This document shows, piece by piece, positions 1 to 5,793 of a DNA stretch of 6,788 nucleotides. Origin of the DNA: CAWACC01 sp964390695 (GTDB lineage: Bacteria; Chlamydiota; Chlamydiia; Chlamydiales; Parachlamydiaceae); assembly GCA_964390695.1 (NCBI GenBank), contig CAYMKI010000163.1, positions 1 through 6,788 on the forward strand, written 5' to 3'. Position 1 is the first letter of the stretch; every line of letters starts with the position of its first letter. The notes under the pieces are model-generated. The model saw only the letters and a list, made by a program, of their open reading frames with translations. It made no database searches and was not told where the DNA came from. The translations under genes and the position numbers were made by a program.

Positions 1-2373
1 GTCTTGATCTCACTATCCAGCAAAGACATGGCTCCCTCAATGAATACGCTTAGAAATAGCGTAGCAGTTTTCCAAAAGAGCCTCAAAGACCTCGACAGAT
101 CCACCTTCATAGCCCATGGCCTAAAATTGTTGGCTCTCATAGATCCCAACCCCTCCAAACCGGCAGCTGTGGCTATCTATACGGCTTGGATGGAAAATCT
201 TCTCGTTCAAATAGCCGCTTACCCAGAAACTAAAAGACTTACAAAGGCTGAATTCAAACAGTTTATAGACAGTCTTCTCAAAGCAATCTCTCGGGGTGAG
301 CATCATCACAAATTATTAGAGCTTTTAGATGAACATCAAGAGGCTTTGTATAGTCATCTGCAAATGTACGGATTATGGAACGAAATTGTAAGCTTGTACG
401 CTGCCTCTTCTGACCGAGCTCATCCTCCATTGGTTTATCGCACGTTTATTGCCGCATGCCGCCATTGGGCGCCGCTAATGTTAGGCAAAGATATTTCGTG
501 GAAACAATTACAGGGGCTGTTAGATCAGATACCGATAGAAATCAAAACAGAAATACCTGAACAAATCGAGAGCTTGTATGGCATTTTATTCGACGCCTGC
601 GAAGACAACCAAGATTACCCCAGCGCGCTTTTATGCCTTGAATCACAAAAAATGTACGCTGCAAACTTAGATGATTTTTATTTCCAGCGTTTATTTCGAA
701 CGGCGTTCAAACTTATTCCCAGCGATAAAGCCCGCTTGGTACATCAACCCTTATTGGCACTTAATACTCCGGAAGGATATGAATCTTGCTGGATGGAATT
801 GATCCAGCTGCTCCTAGAAAACAACCAGATAGCCCTTTGCTTGGATATCATCAAAAACAAGAATACCTCCATAGGGATCAAAGACGACTCCCTGAAAGAC
901 AAATGGCTAGCGCTGCTAGACCTTATACTTATAACAGGAGAAGATTTATTCCAAGCAGAAGACCAGTCACGTGTTAAACAACGTGAACATTTGTACCGCC
1001 TTCTCGATCAGCTCATGTGGCACTGCCTACCCACCGACCCTAAGAGATGGACATCCTACATCCGCATGATCGCAGAAAAAGGGCCGATCGATATCGTCGA
1101 GAAATTATTTCAAAATATTCCCCTTGAGTTCTTCAAAAATCTTTCTATAGATAAACTACAGCGCATGGAGTATTGGACATGGATTTTGGAACGTTTTAGC
1201 AGAGAAGCATCAACCGCTGTTTTGGCGATAGAATGCTGGTGGACTACTCTAGTCAGTGACATCTCGACAACCCCCAAAAAAGAACATCAACCTATCCTTG
1301 CCTTGTGCATCTGCGCAGGGCACAAAGCCATTCACAAACATAAGGTCAGCAAACGCCTGCAAAACCTGGCTAAACAGTTTGCGAGTCATTTCATCGAATC
1401 CGATACGTGTATGCGCGTCTTGACCGATGCAGCAGAAGACAACCCCCGTTTGTACGTCTATCTAGCTGAAATCTGCTTGTTTGTGAATACTGAAAAATAC
1501 TTTGATAATGCCCTGCTCATAATGGTCTCATCTTTCATGTATCATCAACTTGACCCCATCACAGAAGAAATGTTGATTAATTTTTTAAATTCCTGCATAC
1601 GTATAGCACCGAAATATGCGCACAACCAAGATATCTCGCTCAAAATGTTGAATCTCATTAGATTTATCACTCAGCAAACCCAAGGAGCCAATGCCCATCT
1701 ATTCCCTATCCTGGGTTATTTACACTTGATAGAAAAAAACGACGTAATGCAGTATGCTCAAAATACCGCTCAGAATTCCAGGGAATCTCATCTGTCTTCC
1801 ATCGATTCGGCAATAGATTCTTTAGCAAAATGGCAAAAAGATACTCAAGCACTTTTCAGCGAAGAAGAGCTTCGCGTGCAAATTGCAAAACAGCATCTTC
1901 TCGAAAAGCTCACTACGCTTAAAATGATCCTCCAAGATCCATGGAAGCAACTCCCTCCCACAGATGAACAGAAGCGCTTGGTAATAAAGACCATTAATCA
2001 GTGCCATAACTGCTATGCCGTTGTCATCTATGACTTGCTGCAAGAATGTGTACAAGCTAAAGATATCGCATGGTACATCCAAGACCATAAACCCTTAGAA
2101 AAAAAAATCGCGCATATCAAGCGTCAAAAGATAGATGTCTTGGATAGATTCAAATCGGATATATGTCAAATTTCAGATGAAATGTATCAAGCCTCGATGC
2201 GATTGCAAATCATGCAGCAATCCAACCTGGAACACAAATACTACTTCTTACCTTCAGAGCAAAAAGCCATATCACGACTTAGTCTTAAATGTATGATTTT
2301 ATTCGCCATTTTGGGAGTTTCCAGCTTCCTCTGGTATCAGGTGAGAAGCCAATCGCATACTCAAGAGCAATAG
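1..2373 (+). CDS. Large helical protein of unknown function with a C-terminal membrane anchor (5' end possibly outside the window)
   Basis: I do not recognise this family. The frame is open from the first base. The first usable start in the window is TTG at 4 (789 residues); ATG codons at 28 and 40 follow, but none has a visible Shine-Dalgarno sequence, so the true start may lie upstream. The protein is almost entirely predicted helix, with successive amphipathic helices over roughly residues 15-590 that recall TPR/PPR-like superhelical scaffolds, although no clean repeat consensus is visible. Charged, coiled-coil-like helices lie near residues 600-645 and 697-745. A single hydrophobic segment at about 760-779 is followed by only ten polar residues (tail beginning VRSQS). 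There is no N-terminal signal peptide. That layout suggests a tail-anchored protein with a large cytoplasmic domain. No catalytic motif is seen. The stop is TAG at 2371. It could be a chlamydia-specific scaffold or a secreted protein; this is inference. Confidence 0.85.
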   Translation, partial: VLISLSSKDMAPSMNTLRNSVAVFQKSLKDLDRSTFIAHGLKLLALIDPNPSKPAAVAIYTAWMENLLVQIAAYPETKRLTKAEFKQFIDSLLKAISRGEHHHKLLELLDEHQEALYSHLQMYGLWNEIVSLYAASSDRAHPPLVYRTFIAACRHWAPLMLGKDISWKQLQGLLDQIPIEIKTEIPEQIESLYGILFDACEDNQDYPSALLCLESQKMYAANLDDFYFQRLFRTAFKLIPSDKARLVHQPLLALNTPEGYESCWMELIQLLLENNQIALCLDIIKNKNTSIGIKDDSLKDKWLALLDLILITGEDLFQAEDQSRVKQREHLYRLLDQLMWHCLPTDPKRWTSYIRMIAEKGPIDIVEKLFQNIPLEFFKNLSIDKLQRMEYWTWILERFSREASTAVLAIECWWTTLVSDISTTPKKEHQPILALCICAGHKAIHKHKVSKRLQNLAKQFASHFIESDTCMRVLTDAAEDNPRLYVYLAEICLFVNTEKYFDNALLIMVSSFMYHQLDPITEEMLINFLNSCIRIAPKYAHNQDISLKMLNLIRFITQQTQGANAHLFPILGYLHLIEKNDVMQYAQNTAQNSRESHLSSIDSAIDSLAKWQKDTQALFSEEELRVQIAKQHLLEKLTTLKMILQDPWKQLPPTDEQKRLVIKTINQCHNCYAVVIYDLLQECVQAKDIAWYIQDHKPLEKKIAHIKRQKIDVLDRFKSDICQISDEMYQASMRLQIMQQSNLEHKYYFLPSEQKAISRLSLKCMILFAILGVSSFLWYQVRSQSHTQEQ

Positions 2374-2401
2374 TGAAAAACTAAGGATCATCAAGTATTT
2401 A

Positions 2402-2431
2402 TTGCATTTAATTAATAAATTATGATATACT
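2402..2431 (+). promoter_or_regulatory. Candidate sigma70 promoter for the brnQ leader
   Basis: TTGCAT at 2402-2407 and TATACT at 2426-2431 are separated by 18 bases, a good match to a vegetative promoter. The expected transcription start is about 2437-2440, which gives brnQ a 5' leader of roughly 265 bases. The spacer contains the inverted repeat ATTTA-N5-TAAAT (2406-2420), which could be an operator or just AT-rich sequence. An alternative -10 (TATGAT, 2421-2426) lacks a well-spaced -35. Confidence 0.5.
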
Positions 2432-2438
2432 AAATACT

Positions 2439-2591
2439 ATGACACAATTAAACACAATCAAAAACACCTATTTATCCATCTGCAGCTACAGCTCAGGCTT
2501 TAATTTAAGCTTGCCGTCTGGATCTATCTCGTTGTGTTTTGCTGTCGTGGCCTATTTTTCCGTCGTCGTCGTGCGCTTGGCGCACATATAA
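2439..2591 (+). CDS. Candidate 50-codon leader peptide with a run of four valines, upstream of brnQ
   Basis: ATG at 2439 opens a 50-codon frame ending in TAA at 2589-2591. The N-terminal half is polar. The C-terminal half is hydrophobic and contains AVVAYFSVVVVRLAHI, so six valines fall in a stretch of 11 codons, four of them consecutive (GTC GTC GTC GTG, 2562-2573). The last valine codon begins a perfect hairpin (2571-2585). The ATG lies where the candidate promoter would start transcription, so the message would be nearly leaderless, and no Shine-Dalgarno is seen. Valine runs in a leader ORF resemble the E. coli ivbL and ilvL leader peptides, and the next gene is a branched-chain amino acid transporter. 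It could instead be a small membrane peptide or a chance ORF in non-coding leader RNA. Translation is not demonstrated. Confidence 0.35.
   Translation: MTQLNTIKNTYLSICSYSSGFNLSLPSGSISLCFAVVAYFSVVVVRLAHI
2571..2585 (+). promoter_or_regulatory. Perfect hairpin at the end of the leader ORF
   Basis: GTGCGC-TTG-GCGCAC forms a 6-bp, GC-rich stem with a three-base loop. No U-run follows (ATATAATCCC), so it is not itself a Rho-independent terminator. It overlaps the fourth valine codon and the RLAH codons of the leader ORF, so a ribosome paused on the valine codons would cover it. Its role as an attenuator or pause element is inferred. Confidence 0.4.
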
Positions 2592-2691
2592 TCCCACCTA
2601 CCCACATCTGATATGCTGACTTCAGGTCCTCAAGATCTGTGAAAAGCAATATTTTTAATTAGATAACCCTTATATAAATTACGATGACGTT

Positions 2692-2698
2692 AAAGGTG
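2692..2698 (+). promoter_or_regulatory. Ribosome binding site of brnQ
   Basis: AAAGGTG lies five bases before the ATG at 2704 and is the clearest Shine-Dalgarno-like sequence in the window. It sits in a possible small stem (TGACGT 2685-2690 with GTGTCA 2696-2701, two G-U pairs) and its AGGTG core could also pair with CACCT at 2595-2599, so access to it might be controlled. Both pairings are weak. Confidence 0.5.
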
Positions 2699-2703
2699 TC
2701 ACC

Positions 2704-3861
2704 ATGAGTTCTATATTAAAATCCAAGTCCACGGCTATAGGCCTGGCAATGTTCTCTATGTTCTTCGGGGCTGGCAATATTATTTACCCCTTAGCCATTG
2801 GCCAATATGCCGGAGACAAAAACCTGTTTGCTATGATAGGCCTGATCTTGACGGCCGTCATCATGCCCATTGCCGGCGTGATAGCCATGATTTTGTTCGA
2901 TGGCAATTATAAGCAGTTTTTTGGGCGCCTAGGTCATATCCCGGGATTTATCCTAGCCCTAACAACTATATCTTTACTGGGCCCTTTAGGATCCACTCCA
3001 AGATGTATCGCCTTATCGTATACGACTTTGAAAACCTCATTTTTTGAGATGCCATCTATAGCATTTAGCGCCTTTGCTTGCGGTTTAATATTTGTTTTCA
3101 GTCTGAAAAAAAAGCACATCTTAAATTTGCTTGGCTGGATTTTAACGCCCTTATTGCTGAGCTCTCTGCTTGCGATCATAATACTGGGTTTGTTTACAGC
3201 CCCAGCCCCAACTATTGTCAGCGAACATCCATTAGAACTGTTTTTGCATGGCCTAGTCGAGGGGTATAATACCATGGACCTTTTAGCGGCCTTTTTCTTT
3301 TCCTCTACCATCATCCATCTGTTGAAATCGCACATGATTAAAGAAGGATCCAATGAACATGGCTATTTAAATATAGCTATGAGGGCCAGCATCGTCAGCG
3401 CCTTCTTGCTGACGGCTATTTATATCGGATTCAGCTTTATCGCCTCTTACCATGGCAGCGATATGGCGGTTAATGGGAAGGACCAATTGCTGGCCGCTCT
3501 TACGGTAAAGATTGCAGGTTCTTATGCCGGAGTTCTTGTGTGTATAACTATAGCCCTGGCTTGCTTAACGACAGCTATAGCCTTGATAGCCGCGTTCACA
3601 GATTTCATGCAGCGAGAGATTTTCAAGGATAAGCTATCTTATGAGATGATCTTAAGCGGCGCTTTACTCATCACCTTTGCGATCTCCACCTTTGAATTTA
3701 ACGGAATCTCCGCCTTTTTGTGGCCGATCTTGCAAGTATTTTACCCGGGCTTGATCGTCTTGACATTTTTGAATATCGCCCATCAGCTATGGGGATGGAG
3801 GACGCTAAAAATCCCGGTATTTCTGACCTTTGCCATATCTGCCATTGCCTATCTCATGTAG
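2704..3861 (+). CDS. brnQ: Branched-chain amino acid:cation symporter BrnQ (LIVCS family)
   Basis: An integral inner-membrane symporter that takes up leucine, isoleucine and valine with Na+ or H+. The chlamydial member has, as I recall, also been linked to methionine uptake. Family motifs are clear: FGAGNIIYP at residues 21-29, GPLGSTPR at 93-100, EGYNTMDLLAAFFFSS at 186-201 and ACLTTAIALIAAFTDF at 286-301, all matching conserved BrnQ positions. About eleven hydrophobic segments are visible (near 12-30, 41-64, 79-97, 115-133, 140-163, 190-207, 226-248, 270-297, 314-330, 335-356 and 369-384). At 385 residues it is shorter than the roughly 430-440 of free-living bacteria, with compact loops and almost no C-terminal tail. 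The ATG at 2704 is supported by AAAGGTG five bases upstream and by homology starting at once. The long leader with a valine-rich ORF suggests regulation by branched-chain amino acid supply. Confidence 0.95.
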   Translation: MSSILKSKSTAIGLAMFSMFFGAGNIIYPLAIGQYAGDKNLFAMIGLILTAVIMPIAGVIAMILFDGNYKQFFGRLGHIPGFILALTTISLLGPLGSTPRCIALSYTTLKTSFFEMPSIAFSAFACGLIFVFSLKKKHILNLLGWILTPLLLSSLLAIIILGLFTAPAPTIVSEHPLELFLHGLVEGYNTMDLLAAFFFSSTIIHLLKSHMIKEGSNEHGYLNIAMRASIVSAFLLTAIYIGFSFIASYHGSDMAVNGKDQLLAALTVKIAGSYAGVLVCITIALACLTTAIALIAAFTDFMQREIFKDKLSYEMILSGALLITFAISTFEFNGISAFLWPILQVFYPGLIVLTFLNIAHQLWGWRTLKIPVFLTFAISAIAYLM

Positions 3862-3864
3862 GTG

Positions 3865-3876
3865 AGTTTATAAACT
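3865..3876. repeat. 12-bp perfect palindrome between brnQ and the DUF116-like gene
   Basis: AGTTTATAAACT is its own reverse complement and lies four bases after the brnQ stop and one base before the TTGGCA box. Its position suggests an operator for the downstream gene. As RNA it gives only a 4-bp stem with a TATA loop before TTTT, too weak to call a terminator. Confidence 0.3.
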
Positions 3877-3877
3877 T

Positions 3878-3906
3878 TTGGCAAATTGGCGTATAAGATA
3901 TATTAA
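3878..3906 (+). promoter_or_regulatory. Candidate promoter of the DUF116-like gene
   Basis: TTGGCA at 3878-3883 is followed after 17 bases by TATTAA at 3901-3906, or after 15 bases by TATATT at 3899-3904. The start codon is about 24 bases further on. The -35 is good and the -10 only fair. Readthrough from brnQ, 68 bases upstream, is an alternative. Confidence 0.35.
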
Positions 3907-3929
3907 CTGTATCACAAAAATAGGCGCGC

Positions 3930-4748
3930 ATGAGCAAGTTAAAATTATGGAAAGAGAGCATCCCTTGGGAGGAGGCCGAAGCAAACTGGGACCGGCAGGC
4001 TCTAGAAGCTGCGGCACAGCAACCGCTTAAAAAGCTAAACGTGCTGCCCGATATGCCCGGCATCACCCCCGAGACGGCCAAGAACTTGAAGTGGAAGAGT
4101 TTGAAGTGGATGCTTTTCGAAGACCATGAGAAGATCATCCCAAAAAACTTCTTTAAACACCCCATAAAATATGGCTGGGCGTTTATACGCTCAGTATTGA
4201 AAAAGAAATCCTTTAAGCGCGAAGGCGATTTTTTTCTGTACGGCATCTCTTCGCTAAAAGCCTTCCAAGAGCTTTTGCAACAAGAAAATACCCTTTTCGT
4301 ATTGGGATTTTCATACTGCCACAAACCCTTTGAATGTCCTTCAGGACGTTTTACAGATAAATGTGAGCACGCGCGAGACAACCCGGTTTGCCAGCAATGC
4401 TTTATCGGTAAAGCCGTCCACGCCTTGCCAGAGGGAGACAATGTGCCTTTATTCATTCCCACCGTGCACTATATTGGAGGCAAAATCTTCGAACTCGTGC
4501 ATAAACATCCGGACAAATCGGTCATATTTCTCATCACGGCTTGCGAAATGACCTTAGAGATGTTTGGAGACTGGGGAAACATGGTTGGCATCCAAGGCAT
4601 CGGCGTGCGATTGGGCGGCAGGATTTGCAACACCATGAAGGCCTTTGAATTATCTGAAAAAGGTATCAAACCCGGACTGACAGTCGTGCTGGATGACACC
4701 CAAAAAAAGATGCTGGAACTGATCCGCTTAAGATACCGCGCAGGTTAG
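3930..4748 (+). CDS. Cysteine-rich protein resembling the DUF116 family, function unknown
   Basis: A 272-residue soluble protein with no signal peptide or membrane segment. The first ~115 residues are basic and rich in Trp and Lys. After a short hydrophobic strand (TLFVLGF) comes a cysteine cluster at C130, C136, C145, C154 and C157 (YCHKPFECPSGRF, then CxxC), then further cysteines in an ITACEMTLE strand (C205) and in GGRICNTMKAF (C233). This order, a Cys-Pro/CxxC cluster, a central ACE motif and a late Cys-Asn-Thr motif, resembles DUF116 proteins as I remember them, so a metal or iron-sulfur site is plausible; neither is proven. The ATG at 3930 has only a weak AGG upstream. The stop overlaps the convergent trhO stop by four bases. 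No partner is evident from its neighbours. Confidence is high that it is a gene, moderate for the family. Confidence 0.85.
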   Translation: MSKLKLWKESIPWEEAEANWDRQALEAAAQQPLKKLNVLPDMPGITPETAKNLKWKSLKWMLFEDHEKIIPKNFFKHPIKYGWAFIRSVLKKKSFKREGDFFLYGISSLKAFQELLQQENTLFVLGFSYCHKPFECPSGRFTDKCEHARDNPVCQQCFIGKAVHALPEGDNVPLFIPTVHYIGGKIFELVHKHPDKSVIFLITACEMTLEMFGDWGNMVGIQGIGVRLGGRICNTMKAFELSEKGIKPGLTVVLDDTQKKMLELIRLRYRAG

Positions 4749-5719
4749 GAACCTACAGGCGCGGCGTCTTTACCTTTACCTTGAAAATATTTGTACCACT
4801 TCCTAAAAGGTTTATGTGCATTTTGGTGATGGTATGGGCGCAGCCTAGAGGATGTCTTGCATTCTGCCTTGCAACATCCCGCATGTTCATGCAGGCACTC
4901 TGGGCAGCACAAGAACAGATGATTGCAATCCATATTGGCGCAGTTATAGTACGCTTCCGTACCTTTGCCGCAATGATGGCACTTTCCGATGATCGGCGCC
5001 TCTTCCTCAGATATGGGAACCGAAAGGCGGTCGTCAAAAACAAACAGTTTGCCGAGCCAATGCGATCTGCCCACTTCTTTGCCGTAGTTGATCACCCCGC
5101 CTTGCAGCTGGTATACCTTATCAAATCCTTTTTCCTTTAAAATAGCGGAATACAGTTCGCAGCGTATCCCACCGGTGCAGTACATCATGACAGGCGTGTT
5201 GTTTGGATCTTTCTTTTCTTTAAGCTGGTCAGCGTAGGCTTCAAAATCTCTAAAAGTTTCACAAGCCGGAAGATCTGCATTTTCAAAATGGCCCAGCTGC
5301 CATTCGTAGTCATTGCGTACATCTATCAAGACATGGTCTTTTTCCTCTTCCAGCATCTTTTTCCAGGTCTGTGGAGAGACATGCTCGCCCCTCAAAGTAA
5401 AGTTGACAGGCTTATCGTAAGCTACCAACATCGGGCGATACTTGACTGTCAGTCTGGGAAATACATGCTCGTGATATTCATCGCACTTAAAGTGCACCTG
5501 TGCAAATTCCGGGCGAGCATGCATCCACTCCATATAAGCTTTTGCATCTTCTTGCGATGCGCACATTTGCCCATTGATGCCTTCTTCAGAGATGTAAATT
5601 CTGGAAGTGACATCTCTGTTTGCAAAAAACTCCTTGTGAGTTTTAACCTCTTCTCTGGGATCCTGAAGAGGGACGATGTGATAAAAAGCTAAGATAAGGT
5701 AAGGTTTTGACGAATGCAT
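4745..5719 (-). CDS. trhO: tRNA uridine(34) hydroxylase TrhO (rhodanese family, YceA/UPF0176)
   Basis: A cytoplasmic enzyme that uses O2 to convert wobble uridine-34 of certain tRNAs to 5-hydroxyuridine, the first step towards cmo5U/mcmo5U-type modifications. The 324-residue protein has the expected order: an N-terminal acylphosphatase-like domain (about 1-100, including SEEGINGQ at 44-51 and FPRLTVKYR at 87-95), a rhodanese domain (about 115-220, with LIDVRNDYEWQLGHFENA at 131-148), the active-site loop CTGGIRCE with catalytic C181, and LQGGVINYG at 205-213. A C-terminal zinc-type cluster follows (C247, C250, C260, C265, C271, C272, C275, C282, C283, C287). Length is close to family members. 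The start is fixed by homology; the region just upstream is AT-rich with no Shine-Dalgarno. It has its own strong candidate promoter and is transcribed towards the DUF116-like gene. Confidence 0.95.
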   Translation of the reverse strand: MHSSKPYLILAFYHIVPLQDPREEVKTHKEFFANRDVTSRIYISEEGINGQMCASQEDAKAYMEWMHARPEFAQVHFKCDEYHEHVFPRLTVKYRPMLVAYDKPVNFTLRGEHVSPQTWKKMLEEEKDHVLIDVRNDYEWQLGHFENADLPACETFRDFEAYADQLKEKKDPNNTPVMMYCTGGIRCELYSAILKEKGFDKVYQLQGGVINYGKEVGRSHWLGKLFVFDDRLSVPISEEEAPIIGKCHHCGKGTEAYYNCANMDCNHLFLCCPECLHEHAGCCKAECKTSSRLRPYHHQNAHKPFRKWYKYFQGKGKDAAPVGS

Positions 5720-5793
5720 GATATTTTAATATTTATAAGTTTTGTATGCCTATAATTATACCTTTAAATGCCTTTATGATCAATCCTAAAAGC
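5720..5793. other. AT-rich gap between the BTB gene and trhO
   Basis: This 74-base gap contains the trhO promoter but no hairpin followed by a U-run, so I see no intrinsic terminator for the BTB gene. Readthrough into trhO is possible. Confidence 0.5.
5755..5783 (-). promoter_or_regulatory. Strong candidate promoter of trhO
   Basis: Read on the minus strand, TTGATC (5778-5783) and a perfect TATAAT (5755-5760) are separated by 17 bases. Transcription would start near 5748, about 30 bases before the trhO ATG. This is the best sigma70 match in the window. It lies in the short gap after the BTB gene, so trhO probably need not depend on that gene's transcript. Confidence 0.65.

Larger units (their letters stand above)
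2374..2703 (+). other. 330-base intergenic region / probable long 5' leader of brnQ
   Basis: The gap between the first gene and brnQ holds the candidate promoter, the leader ORF and the hairpin listed separately. Other structure is weaker. CAGGCTT and AAGCTTG (2494-2514) can pair as a 7-bp stem with one G-U. CACCT at 2595-2599, just after the leader ORF stop, is complementary to AGGTG at 2694-2698 in the brnQ ribosome binding site. A T5 run at 2652-2656 is preceded only by imperfect pairing around 2620-2646. A second AT-rich -10-like TATAAA at 2673 lacks a good -35. I recognise no known riboswitch, T-box or tRNA. Confidence 0.5.

Noticed and set aside
2571..2585. Intrinsic terminator
   Set aside because: The stem is good but is followed by ATATAATCCC rather than a U-run on either strand.
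2616..2656. Attenuator terminator before the T5 run
   Set aside because: Only short, interrupted pairings (for example CTT/AAG plus CAG/CTG with a four-base bulge) precede the T-run; too weak to annotate.
2439..2703. T-box, SAM or other known riboswitch in the brnQ leader
   Set aside because: None of the conserved sequence boxes I know (for example the T-box AGGGUGGNACCGCG) is present.
2934..3353. 139-codon minus-strand ORF
   Set aside because: Antisense to brnQ membrane segments; no promoter, no domain.
3854..4462. 202-codon ORF on the minus strand
   Set aside because: It lies antisense inside the DUF116-like gene, has no recognisable domain and has the low-complexity look of a shadow frame; the plus-strand protein has a coherent cysteine pattern.
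4781..5140. 119-codon plus-strand ORF
   Set aside because: Antisense to the cysteine-rich end of trhO; its Cys/Met content merely mirrors that region.
5288..5692. 134-codon plus-strand ORF
   Set aside because: It is antisense to trhO, whose identity is certain; no ribosome binding site or family features.
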